In this document: one piece after another, positions 41,291 through 49,005 of the stretch
Layout of the letters: every line of letters starts with the position of its first letter
Position numbering within the stretch: position 1 is the first letter of the stretch
From: Tabrizicola soli
GTDB taxonomy: Bacteria; Pseudomonadota; Alphaproteobacteria; Rhodobacterales; Rhodobacteraceae
Reading direction: 5' to 3'
DNA length: 64,000 nt
Assembly (NCBI RefSeq): GCF_015999335.1
Contig: NZ_JAEACP010000012.1
Span: 91,323-155,322, forward strand
Program-made: the position numbers and the translations under genes
The notes under the pieces: generated by a model
Databases searched by the model: none
The model's input: only the letters and a program-made list of their open reading frames with translations
What the model was told of the DNA's origin: nothing

Positions 41291-42105
41291 TGATGATGGC
41301 AGAGCCCCGACCCCTGACCGCCAGCCCGGCCGCATCCCTGCGGCCGGTCTACCAGATCGAACGGCTGTCGAAGACCTATGCCCGGAACATGCTTACGGCG
41401 CTCACCGATGTGAACCTGACGCTCCACAAGGGCGAGTTCGTGTCGGTCGTCGGATCCTCGGGCTGCGGGAAATCGACGCTGCTGAAGATCATGTCGGGGC
41501 TCATGCCGCCCACGAAGGGGCGTGTCGTGTTGGAGGGAAAACCCGTGACCGGCACGCGCGCCGACATCGGGATGATGTTCCAGCAGGCCACGCTCCTGCC
41601 CTGGAAGACCACGGTCGAGAACATCGTCCTGCCGATCGAGATCCGCCAGGGCCGGGCCGCCGCCAGGGCTGCGATACCCCGAGCGCTGGAGTTGCTGACG
41701 CTGGTGGGCCTGGGCGATTTCGCCCATGTCTATCCCGGAGAGCTTTCGGGCGGCATGGCGCAGCGCGCCTCGATCTGCCGGATGCTGATCGCCAATCCGG
41801 CGGTGCTGCTCTTGGACGAACCCTTCAGCGCGCTGGACGAGCTCACGCGCGATTTCATGAACATGGAACTGCAACGCATCTGTGCCGAGCAGCAGTCCAC
41901 CGCCTTCCTGGTCACCCATTCGCTGGCCGAGGCGGTGATCCTGTCGGACCGCATCCTGGTGATGAAGCCGCGCCCCGGCCGCATCGTCGAGGAGATCGCG
42001 ATCGACCTGCCGCGGCCCCGGACGCTGGACATGGTCAACACCCCCCGCTTCGGCCAGTACGTCGCCCATATCCGCGAGCTTCTGGGCAAGGAGGCCTTCC
42101 AATGA
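41290..42105 (+). CDS. ABC transporter ATP-binding protein (SsuB/TauB-like)
   Basis: 271-residue ABC ATPase. Walker A is VVGSSGCGKSTLLKIMSG, the Q-loop is MMFQQATLLPWKTTVENI, the signature is LSGGMAQRASI, Walker B is VLLLDEPFSALD and the H-loop is FLVTHSLAEAV. The P-W-K after the Q-loop and the overall length match the SsuB/TauB class that partners NMT1-type receptors. It starts at the last base of the receptor gene stop and overlaps the permease gene by 4 bases. Confidence 0.92.
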   Translation: MMMAEPRPLTASPAASLRPVYQIERLSKTYARNMLTALTDVNLTLHKGEFVSVVGSSGCGKSTLLKIMSGLMPPTKGRVVLEGKPVTGTRADIGMMFQQATLLPWKTTVENIVLPIEIRQGRAAARAAIPRALELLTLVGLGDFAHVYPGELSGGMAQRASICRMLIANPAVLLLDEPFSALDELTRDFMNMELQRICAEQQSTAFLVTHSLAEAVILSDRILVMKPRPGRIVEEIAIDLPRPRTLDMVNTPRFGQYVAHIRELLGKEAFQ

Positions 42106-42950
42106 CCGATGCCCCCGATCACGGCACCGATACCGTCTGGGTCGAGCATGTCGCCCTGATCGACCGCATCCCGCGCTGGCTGGCGATGCTGGGGCTGGCC
42201 GCCGTCGTCCTGCTGATCTGGGACCTGGCGACCGCGCGGACGGGCTGGGTCTCGCCGATCATCCTGCCCAGCCCGAAGGAGACGCTGGACGAGTTGGTCA
42301 TGGTCGGCACCAACCTTTTGAGCGGCGGCTACATGCTGGGGGCGCTCTGGACCACCACGCGCACGGTGTTCTGGGCCTTCCTGCTCTCGGCCCTGATCGG
42401 CTTTTCGCTGGGGGTGCTGGTCGGCGAGACCAAGTTCGGCGAACGCGCCGTCATGCCCTATCTCGTCGCCATCGACACCATGCCGAAGATCGCCTTCGCG
42501 CCGCTGTTCATCGCCTGGCTGGGTTTCGACATCGCGTCCAAGGTGGCGCTGGCGACCTTCATCGCGACCTTCCCGATCATCGTCTCGACTGCGGCCGGGC
42601 TTTACGCCGCCTCCGAGAACGAGCGGATGCTGTTCAAGGCGATGGGCGCAAGCCGATGGCAGACCCTGGTCCGGCTGAAGCTGCCGAACGGGCTGCCCTA
42701 TATCTTCACCGGGCTGAAGATCGCCTCGGTCGGGGTCATGGCCGGCGTGATCACCGGCGAATTCCTGGGCGGCGGCAAGGGCTTTGGCGCGCTGATCCGG
42801 GAATCGGCCTCGATGCTGGACACCCCGCGCGTCTTTTCGCTGATCCTCTACCTCAGCCTGCTGGGCCTGGCTCTTTTCTTTGCCGTCGCCTGGGTGCAAA
42901 GACGTCTGGTGTTCTGGAACAAGGGCGACCGGCCGGGTGGAGTTGGGTGA
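42102..42950 (+). CDS. ABC transporter permease (SsuC/TauC-like)
   Basis: 282-residue BPD-type inner-membrane permease with six main hydrophobic segments. The coupling-helix (EAA) region is AASENERMLFKAMGASRWQTLVRLKLPNGLPYI, preceded by MPKIAFAPLFIAWLGFD, both standard in SsuC/TauC proteins. The ATG at 42102 overlaps the ATPase gene stop, and the gene stop overlaps the regulator start, so the operon is translationally coupled throughout. Confidence 0.92.
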   Translation: MTDAPDHGTDTVWVEHVALIDRIPRWLAMLGLAAVVLLIWDLATARTGWVSPIILPSPKETLDELVMVGTNLLSGGYMLGALWTTTRTVFWAFLLSALIGFSLGVLVGETKFGERAVMPYLVAIDTMPKIAFAPLFIAWLGFDIASKVALATFIATFPIIVSTAAGLYAASENERMLFKAMGASRWQTLVRLKLPNGLPYIFTGLKIASVGVMAGVITGEFLGGGKGFGALIRESASMLDTPRVFSLILYLSLLGLALFFAVAWVQRRLVFWNKGDRPGGVG

Positions 42951-43654
42951 TGAATGCCACCGACAAGGCATTGGGCGATGCGAAGACCCTGTCCGAGAAG
43001 GCGCATGAGTGCATCCGCCGCGACATCCTGAACGGCGAGCTGTTCCCCGGCGAGAAGCTGCATATCGAAGCGATCTCCGACCGCTACGGCATCGGCATCG
43101 CGCCGGTGCGCGACGCGCTGAACCGGCTGTCCTCCGAGGGGCTGGTCGAACGGAAAAGCCAGCGCGGCTTCTTCGTCGCCGGGATCTCGATGACCGCGCT
43201 GGAGGATCTGGTCAAGACCCGGATCTGGCTGGAGACGCTGGCCCTGCGCGAATCGATCCGCAACGCAACCGAGGACTGGGAGGAACAGCTGGTCCTGGCC
43301 TACCACCGCCTTGCCCGCACCCATCGCCGCCTTCCGGCCGAAGCGGGGCGCGAATTGTCCGAGGAATGGGAGCTGCGCCACAAGGAGTTCCACATGCTGC
43401 TGCTGGACCGCTGCGGCTCAAGCTGGCTGCTGGGCTTCTGTTCCACGATGATGGATCAGGCGGTGCGCTACCGCAGCCTGTCGATGAACGTCCATCCCAG
43501 CATCCAGCGCCGCGAGGGGGCGGCGGCAGAGCATCAGGCGCTTCTGAACGCCGCCATTGATCGCGATGCGGAGCGGGCCTGCGGGCTGCTCGCCGATCAC
43601 TACACCACGACCCTCGAGGGCCCGCGCGGCGTGATCGAGCAGGATCGGGCCTGA
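42950..43654 (+). CDS. GntR family regulator, FCD subfamily
   Basis: 234-residue regulator with an N-terminal winged helix (LHIEAISDRYGIGIAPVRDALNRLSSEGLVERKSQRGFFV) and an all-helical FCD ligand domain whose metal or ligand histidines are expected in WELRHKEFHMLLL and EHQALLNAAIDRD. FCD regulators sense the small organic acid broken down by their neighbours. It ends the transporter operon, and the dyad at 40129-40159 is its likely operator. Confidence 0.88.
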   Translation: MNATDKALGDAKTLSEKAHECIRRDILNGELFPGEKLHIEAISDRYGIGIAPVRDALNRLSSEGLVERKSQRGFFVAGISMTALEDLVKTRIWLETLALRESIRNATEDWEEQLVLAYHRLARTHRRLPAEAGRELSEEWELRHKEFHMLLLDRCGSSWLLGFCSTMMDQAVRYRSLSMNVHPSIQRREGAAAEHQALLNAAIDRDAERACGLLADHYTTTLEGPRGVIEQDRA

Positions 43655-43694
43655 TCCGCGGATCAGGCCCGTCCATCCGCCTGACCGGGCCGGG

Positions 43695-44681
43695 TTATTC
43701 GGCGGCCTTGCGGGCTTCGGCCAGCCAGCCGTCATAGGTCGCCTGGTTGGCGGCAATCCAGCCCGCGACATGCCGGTCGATCGCCTCCGAGCTGTCCTCG
43801 CCCTCCGAGATCTGCTTGTTCTCGGCCGAGACGTCATTGATGCTGATCCTTGCCACCTCGAACAGTTTCGCCGCCGCCGGATTGGCCGCGAGGAAATCGT
43901 TCCGCGCCACGACGCCGACCGAATCCACCGCGAAGCCCAGGTTCTTGCCCTCGAACTCGGTCTGCCCCGTCGCCCCGTCCGGCAGCGAGGTATAGGGCAC
44001 CGACAGCCACTCCACATCCTTGCCCGGCACCAATGCGCCCGAGACCCAGTAGGGCGTCCAGGTGTAGTAAAGCACCGGCTGGCCGTTCTGCTGGCGCGCG
44101 ATCGTGTCGGCGATGATGGCGTTGTATTCGCCCTGGTTGTGGGTGACGGTGTCGCGCAGGCCGTATTCGGTCAGCTGATGCTCGATCACCCGCTCGCAGC
44201 CCCAGCCGGGGACGCAGCCGGCGAGGTCGGCCTTGCCATCGCCATCGGCGTCGAAACGCCCGGCGACCTCGGGGTCCTTCAGCATGTCCAGGTTCGTCAC
44301 GCCGGCGTCGTAGCTCGCCTTGTCGACCAGATACCCCTGCAGCGCGCCGTCGACCAGGGTGCCGACCTTCGTCACCACGCCGTCGCCGCCGGCTTCCTGG
44401 ACAAAGGGATCATGCAGCTTGTGCCAGCTGGAGGGGAACAGGTCCGCATCCCCGGCGCCGACCGACAGATGCGCGGTCTGCGCGGTCGCCTCCTGCGGGT
44501 CGGCGACGGTATAGCCAAGGTCCTCCAGCGCGCGGAAAAGGACGCGCGACTGGAACATCTCCTCCAGCAGGGGCTGGATGACCGGGCGGACGGTGACGCC
44601 CTCGCCGGGGCGGTCATTGGCGAAAAGCGGTCCGGCAAGCAATGCAAGGGCAATCGCCGAAGCGGCGTTCAGGTGTTTCAT
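43695..44681 (-). CDS. Glycine-betaine/proline-type ABC substrate-binding protein (ProX/OpuAC), orphan
   Basis: 328-residue periplasmic receptor with a signal peptide (MKHLNAASAIALALLAGPLFA). The family blocks VRPVIQPLLEEMFQSRVLFRALEDLGY, LFPSSWHKLHDPF and YYTWTPYWVSGALVPGKDVEWLSVP carry the aromatic residues that cage quaternary amines. No ATPase or permease gene of the ProU type lies within the window near it, so it must use a transporter encoded elsewhere. The downstream-facing neighbour (transcribed before it) is an enolase-superfamily enzyme. Confidence 0.87.
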   Translation of the reverse strand: MKHLNAASAIALALLAGPLFANDRPGEGVTVRPVIQPLLEEMFQSRVLFRALEDLGYTVADPQEATAQTAHLSVGAGDADLFPSSWHKLHDPFVQEAGGDGVVTKVGTLVDGALQGYLVDKASYDAGVTNLDMLKDPEVAGRFDADGDGKADLAGCVPGWGCERVIEHQLTEYGLRDTVTHNQGEYNAIIADTIARQQNGQPVLYYTWTPYWVSGALVPGKDVEWLSVPYTSLPDGATGQTEFEGKNLGFAVDSVGVVARNDFLAANPAAAKLFEVARISINDVSAENKQISEGEDSSEAIDRHVAGWIAANQATYDGWLAEARKAAE

Positions 44682-44741
44682 CGGTGTCTCCGTGTCGTTG
44701 TTGGGGAAAGGGCGCGTTGCCCGCGCCTCTGATGGTTGAGT

Positions 44742-45866
44742 TCAGGAGGTCCAGCTTGCGACCGGGTCGCCCAGCACCTCGCGCCGCACCGTGATCCCGA
44801 GGCCCGGCGCCTGCGGCGGCAGCACGCCGCCATCGCGGACGGGCGCGTCGAAATCGGCGGTGGTCAGGGTGACCATGTCGCGGCAATCCAGGATGCAGCG
44901 CAGGTAGCGTTCAGGCACCGTCGCGCCCAGATGCACGATCCCGGCAAAGGCGATGACCGAGCCCACGGTGTCCTGCACGCTGACCGTCAGCCCGGCGGCG
45001 CGGCAGATGTCGCGGTGACGGCGGCCGCGGGTCAGGCCGCCGGCCTTCGACACCTTCAGCCCGATCCCGTCGGCAATGTCCTCGGCCACGATCCGGGCGA
45101 TGTCGCCATCCAGTTCCGCCAGTTCGTCCATGATGATCGGCACCGGGCAGCGCCTGCGCAAGGACGCGGTCTCGCGCCAGGTCGCGCAGGGCGCCTCCAG
45201 CACGAAGTCCAATCCATCGGGCAGCATCCGCAGCATCCGCAGCGCGGTTTCCGGCAGCATCCCGCCATTGGCGTCGACGATGAAATATTCCCCCGGCCGC
45301 CGGTCGGCGAGGCAGGCCGCGATCCGCTCGGCGTCCAGCGCCGGGCCGCCCTCGCTGTCGAGCGCGCCGATCTTCACCGAATGGCCGCGATAGCCCATCT
45401 GCCGATGCGCCGCGACGCGGGCCCGCATCTCCTCGGGCGCGCCCGCGTAGATCGACGAGATCGTGGGCATCCGGAACCCCGTCGCCCCGCCCAGAAGCTC
45501 GCAGACCGGCAGGCCCACGGACTTGCCGAAGATGTCCCAGCAGGCGATGTCCAGCGCGGTCTTGGCGTGGTGATGGCCGACCAGCGCCTCGTCCATGGCG
45601 TCGTTGATCCGGTCGACCTGGCGCGGGTCGCGGCCGATGAGGTAAGGCGCTATCTCCTCGATCCCCGCCCGCGCGCCGCGTGCATGGCTGGCGATATAGG
45701 TCGAGCCGAAGGGCGTGCTCTCGCCCCAGCCCTCGATGCCGGTATCCGTCTCCATCCGCACGATCGAGGCCTCGAAAGCGCGGTACTCCCGGCCGCCGGA
45801 CAGCAGGTAGACCCCGCCGGAATAGGGCAGTTCGACCTGGAAAAGCTCGATGGACCTGATCTTCAT
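44742..45866 (-). CDS. Mandelate racemase/muconate lactonizing enzyme family protein
   Basis: 374-residue enolase-superfamily enzyme. The first acid/base lysine is in GHSVKIGALDSEGG. Metal ligands follow as FIVDANGGM (Asp), FVLEAPCATW (Glu) and IMDELAELD (Asp/Glu), and the second lysine is in IGLKVSKAGGLTR. Two lysines on opposite sides of the site suit an epimerase or proton-transfer dehydratase, as in hydroxyproline-betaine epimerases and cis-3-hydroxyproline dehydratases. The adjacent betaine-type receptor supports a betaine-like substrate, but this is inference. Its start overlaps the preceding reductase gene by 4 bases. Confidence 0.85.
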   Translation of the reverse strand: MKIRSIELFQVELPYSGGVYLLSGGREYRAFEASIVRMETDTGIEGWGESTPFGSTYIASHARGARAGIEEIAPYLIGRDPRQVDRINDAMDEALVGHHHAKTALDIACWDIFGKSVGLPVCELLGGATGFRMPTISSIYAGAPEEMRARVAAHRQMGYRGHSVKIGALDSEGGPALDAERIAACLADRRPGEYFIVDANGGMLPETALRMLRMLPDGLDFVLEAPCATWRETASLRRRCPVPIIMDELAELDGDIARIVAEDIADGIGLKVSKAGGLTRGRRHRDICRAAGLTVSVQDTVGSVIAFAGIVHLGATVPERYLRCILDCRDMVTLTTADFDAPVRDGGVLPPQAPGLGITVRREVLGDPVASWTS

Positions 45867-46957
45867 GCGTTCACCTGCGGGGGGATGAGCACCAGTTTCC
45901 CGGTGCGTGACTTGGAAAGGAAGTCGCACTGTGCCCGGGCGATCTCGGCCAGCGGATAGGTTTTCGCGACCACGGGGCGGATTTCGCCGGCCTCGATGTA
46001 GCGCACCAGGTTCTCGAACACCGCATCCTCCTGGAAGGTGCAGCCATAGAGCGTCAGGTCCTTGAGGTAGAGCGTGCGCAGGTCCAGTTCGGTGATCGGC
46101 CCGGCGATGGCCCCGGCGCAGGCGTAGCGGCCGCCCAGCCGCAGCACCTCCAGCAGCTGTGGCCAGACCGGCCCGGCCACGATGTCCACCACCACGTCGA
46201 TGGAATTGCGCCCCAGTTCGGCCACCAGATCTGCCCTTCGGTCGACGGTCCGGTCCGCCCCCAGCGCCCGCACCTCACCGGCCTTCGCCGCCGCGCAGAC
46301 CGCGATCACCTCGGCCCCGCGCCGTTTCGCCAGCTGTACCGCGGCCGAGCCGACCCCGCCCGAGGCCCCGGTGACCAGCACCCGCTCGGCCCCGACGCCC
46401 GCCCGGTGCAGCATGTTCTCGGCCGTCGAATAGGCGCAGGGGATCGAGGCCAGCTCGGCATCCGTCCAGTCGCAGCGCACCGCATGCGTCTCACGCGAAG
46501 GCGCGACGGTGAACTGGGCGAAACCGCCGTCGATCTCGCTGCCGAGGGTCCAGCATTCGTAAGGGCGGTAGTCGACGTAACTGCGCAGCATGTTGCGCAC
46601 GATCACCCGCTCTCCGATCCGCGCCGGATCGACGCCCGCGCCGACCGCGACGACATGGCCGCAGACGTCCGCACCCTGGATGCGGGGGAACTGCAAGGGC
46701 ACGCCCGACCAGCTGGCGTCCTTGTCGTCGACCTGGGCAAAGCCCGAGGCCCCGCCCTGTTCGGTCGCCGCATCGACCTTCTTCGAATACCAGCCGATCC
46801 GGGTGTTGATGTCGGTGTTGTTGATCCCCGCCGCCGCGACGCGGATCAGGACCTCGCCGGGCTTCGGCTCGGGCACCGGCACATCGCTTCGGTAGTCCAG
46901 CACGTCGAAATCCCCGTGCCCGGTCAACAGCACGGCGGACATGGTTCGGGGCATCAT
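45863..46957 (-). CDS. Zinc-independent alcohol dehydrogenase/quinone reductase-like protein
   Basis: 364-residue medium-chain dehydrogenase/reductase. A GroES-like domain (PKPGEVLIRVAAAGINNTDINTR) is followed by a Rossmann domain with VLVTGASGGVGSAAVQLAKRRGA. Catalytic and structural zinc cysteines are not evident in their usual places (the segment reads RIQGADVCGHVVAVGAG), so a quinone-oxidoreductase-type NADPH enzyme is likelier than an alcohol dehydrogenase. Several ATGs lie in frame (46966, 46957, 46954, 46942) without a strong ribosome site; 46957 is a compromise. It is first in the operon with the enolase-superfamily gene. Confidence 0.8.
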   Translation of the reverse strand: MMPRTMSAVLLTGHGDFDVLDYRSDVPVPEPKPGEVLIRVAAAGINNTDINTRIGWYSKKVDAATEQGGASGFAQVDDKDASWSGVPLQFPRIQGADVCGHVVAVGAGVDPARIGERVIVRNMLRSYVDYRPYECWTLGSEIDGGFAQFTVAPSRETHAVRCDWTDAELASIPCAYSTAENMLHRAGVGAERVLVTGASGGVGSAAVQLAKRRGAEVIAVCAAAKAGEVRALGADRTVDRRADLVAELGRNSIDVVVDIVAGPVWPQLLEVLRLGGRYACAGAIAGPITELDLRTLYLKDLTLYGCTFQEDAVFENLVRYIEAGEIRPVVAKTYPLAEIARAQCDFLSKSRTGKLVLIPPQVNA

Positions 46958-47053
46958 CTCTCTCATTCCGTCAGCCAGTCTCTGCCTGCCAGAAAGACGG
47001 ATTCCAGCCGCCCGGATCAAGCGAACAAGTTGCCGGGTAGAGTTGAGGAAAAC

Positions 47054-47950
47054 TCAACGTCCCTGGGCCAGCAGCCAGTCGCGCAGGGTGACGGCCTCGG
47101 GGCTGAGCGGGCGGCGGTCGCTCCAGGTTACATAAAAGGCGCTCGGGTCCGCGATTTCAGCTTCGGTCACCTGCCGGAGTTCGCCGGACCGCAACAGGGG
47201 CCGCACCAGGCTCATCCAGCCCAGCGCCACCCCCTGTCCGTTCCGAGCCGCCTGCAAGGCGATCACATAGCTGTTGAACCGCCGCACGTTGAGCCTGTGG
47301 AAAGGCGCGCCCGCCTCGCGCAGGAAGCTGGTCCAGGTCATCCACACCCAGTCCGCCCCCTCGACCGACAGAAGCGGGGCCGCGGACAGCGCCTCCAGGT
47401 CCGGAATCGGGCGGGTCTCCAGAAAGGCGGGGCTGGCGACGGCGACGACGCGGTCGTCCTGGATCTTCGCCGAAATCTCGCCGGGCCAGTCGCCCGCGCC
47501 GTAGCGGATGCGCAGGTCGAGGTCCGGGCGCGGCACGTCGTGCAGCCGATCCGAGATGATGTGCTCGACCACGATGTCCTGATGCTCGCCCCAGAAGGAT
47601 CCAAGACGCGGCATCAGCCACAGTTGCATGGTCGCCATGGTGGTGACGATCGACACATGCGCCCGCTCGCCCGAGGTGCGGACACTCTGCAGGGTGCGCG
47701 AGATGCCGTCGAATGCGTCATGCAGACTGGCCGCGACCGCCTCGCCCTCGGCCGTCAGCGAGACGCCGGTGGAATGCCTGCGCAAAAGCACCCGCCCCAG
47801 TTCCGCCTCGAGCTGCCGGATCTGCTTGGACACCGCTCCCGGAGTGACGTTCAGTTCCTCCGCCGCGCGGGTGACATTCAGCTGCCGCGCAACCGCCTCG
47901 AACGCCGCCAGGGCGGTCAGCGAGGGCAGGTTGTAGTGCCGCGTGGCCAT
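47054..47950 (-). CDS. LysR family transcriptional regulator (GcvA-like)
   Basis: 298-residue LysR-type regulator. The N-terminal helix-turn-helix is LPSLTALAAFEAVARQLNVTRAAEELNVTPGAVSKQIRQLE, and the LysR substrate domain follows with the GcvA-like DLDLRIRYGAGDWPG. It is co-directional with, and 97 bases upstream of, the reductase/enolase-superfamily operon, which it may control. The effector is unknown. Confidence 0.9.
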   Translation of the reverse strand: MATRHYNLPSLTALAAFEAVARQLNVTRAAEELNVTPGAVSKQIRQLEAELGRVLLRRHSTGVSLTAEGEAVAASLHDAFDGISRTLQSVRTSGERAHVSIVTTMATMQLWLMPRLGSFWGEHQDIVVEHIISDRLHDVPRPDLDLRIRYGAGDWPGEISAKIQDDRVVAVASPAFLETRPIPDLEALSAAPLLSVEGADWVWMTWTSFLREAGAPFHRLNVRRFNSYVIALQAARNGQGVALGWMSLVRPLLRSGELRQVTEAEIADPSAFYVTWSDRRPLSPEAVTLRDWLLAQGR

Positions 47951-48072
47951 GCCGACAGACTAGAGGCGCGGGGCAGGGGAGGAAAGAGCCCTCGCCGCGC
48001 CCATCCGCTTGACCACGGTTTCCGGATCTGCCCCAGCTGTGAAATGCTTCGCCACGATACCGTCGAAACCTC

Positions 48073-48103
48073 TTGACCTTCCCACGACCGGAAGCTGCAG
48101 GCT
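48073..48103 (+). promoter_or_regulatory. CueR-type (MerR family) copper-responsive promoter
   Basis: TTGACC (-35, 48073-48078) overlaps a dyad ACCTTCC..GGAAGCT and is followed after 19 bases by CAGGCT (-10, 48098-48103). The long 19-base spacer with the dyad inside it is the signature of MerR-family activators, and ACCTTCC..GGAAG is the CueR/copper form. It precedes a decayed copA. Confidence 0.7.
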
Positions 48104-48168
48104 CGTCTTGAGCGACGGAAAGGTCGACATGACATGAAGCACCGCCATCAATACAAATCCCCGAACCT

Positions 48169-48460
48169 TCCTAGGGAATCGACAGCAACGGACCCGGCTT
48201 GCGGGATGACTGCGGCGATCAAGCCCGGCGGGTCTCGCACGGAGTTCCGGGGCCGGGGGCACGATCCACAGCTCCACTCCGGCAGGTCTTCCCCGGCGCC
48301 TGTCCGGCCTGCGGCATGGCGCTGGTCAGCCGCGAGGCCGGCCGAACGAGGAACTGGCCGACAGCGGCACCGGCGACACCCTGTCGCAGTTCCGGGGCGG
48401 CACTTCACCGCTTCGTGCATCGCATCCGCCGGCGCCGGGACGCAGGATGGGGGTATGCGC
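48169..48460 (+). pseudogene. Remnant of a copper-translocating P-type ATPase N-terminus (copA)
   Basis: Three reading frames in succession give recognisable pieces of the N-terminal metal-binding part of a CopA-type ATPase. One has TDPACGMTAAIKPGG and RTEFRG (the YHS-type segment, about 48189-48255). The next has FPGACPACGMALVSREAG (the heavy-metal-binding segment, about 48285-48340). The third continues EELADSGTGDTLSQFRGG (about 48345-48400). At least two frameshifts and an internal deletion separate them, and no ATPase core follows. It lies directly behind the CueR-type promoter. Confidence 0.7.
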
Positions 48461-48495
48461 GACCTCGACCCGAAAGCCGCACCGGACACCCAGGG

Positions 48496-48918
48496 ATGAC
48501 CACCCGGCGCACCCGCCTGGCTGCTCGACCCCTGCCAGACGGGGGCCTTCCCCTTGCCCGCAGGGCTTGGGCCAGCTTGCGGCAACTCGCCCTGGGCATC
48601 CTTCTGGTCGCCTTCGCGGCGCTGGTGCTGCAGGCCCCGGCCGAAGCGGGCGAGGGACCCCATGCGATCCATGAGGACCATGCCGGCATGACCGGCCATT
48701 GCGCCGGGCACCACAAGGCGCAGCCTTCGGACCCCGCCCCGGATTGCACCGGCGAAGCGGGCATCTGCTGCCAGGCCTGCCTCGCTGTGGTGCTGCCCGC
48801 CGGGCCACTGCCTGTCACCCTGCTGCCGGCTGGCGAAAGCTTCCGGCAAGAAGCCCCGGTCCTGCGGGCAAGATCCCCCGAACGGCTCCTCCGCCCCCCG
48901 CGATCCGTCATCCTGTAA
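48496..48918 (+). CDS. Exported Cys/His-rich protein of a copper locus
   Basis: 140-residue protein with an arginine-rich N-terminus, one hydrophobic segment (ALGILLVAFAALVLQAPAEAG) that looks like a signal peptide or anchor, and a metal-ligand-rich stretch HAIHEDHAGMTGHCAGHHKAQ followed by GICCQACLAVVL. This composition resembles the small Cys/His-rich proteins (CopL or DUF2946-like) found in copper operons. I do not assign a family firmly. It follows the copA remnant and precedes a Met/His-rich DUF305 protein, so copper or another soft metal is the likely ligand. Confidence 0.6.
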   Translation: MTTRRTRLAARPLPDGGLPLARRAWASLRQLALGILLVAFAALVLQAPAEAGEGPHAIHEDHAGMTGHCAGHHKAQPSDPAPDCTGEAGICCQACLAVVLPAGPLPVTLLPAGESFRQEAPVLRARSPERLLRPPRSVIL

Positions 48919-49005
48919 CGCGCCGACCCGGCGCACTTCCGCATGACCACAGGAACTTGGCCGCCGCCCCTCGATTGGTGCAGGCGCTCACACGGGATGA
49001 CAAAG

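Noticed and set aside
48943..49005. Upstream extension of the DUF305-propeller protein
   Set aside because: The extra residues precede the signal peptide and would bury it; the ATG at 49006 gives a normal signal sequence.
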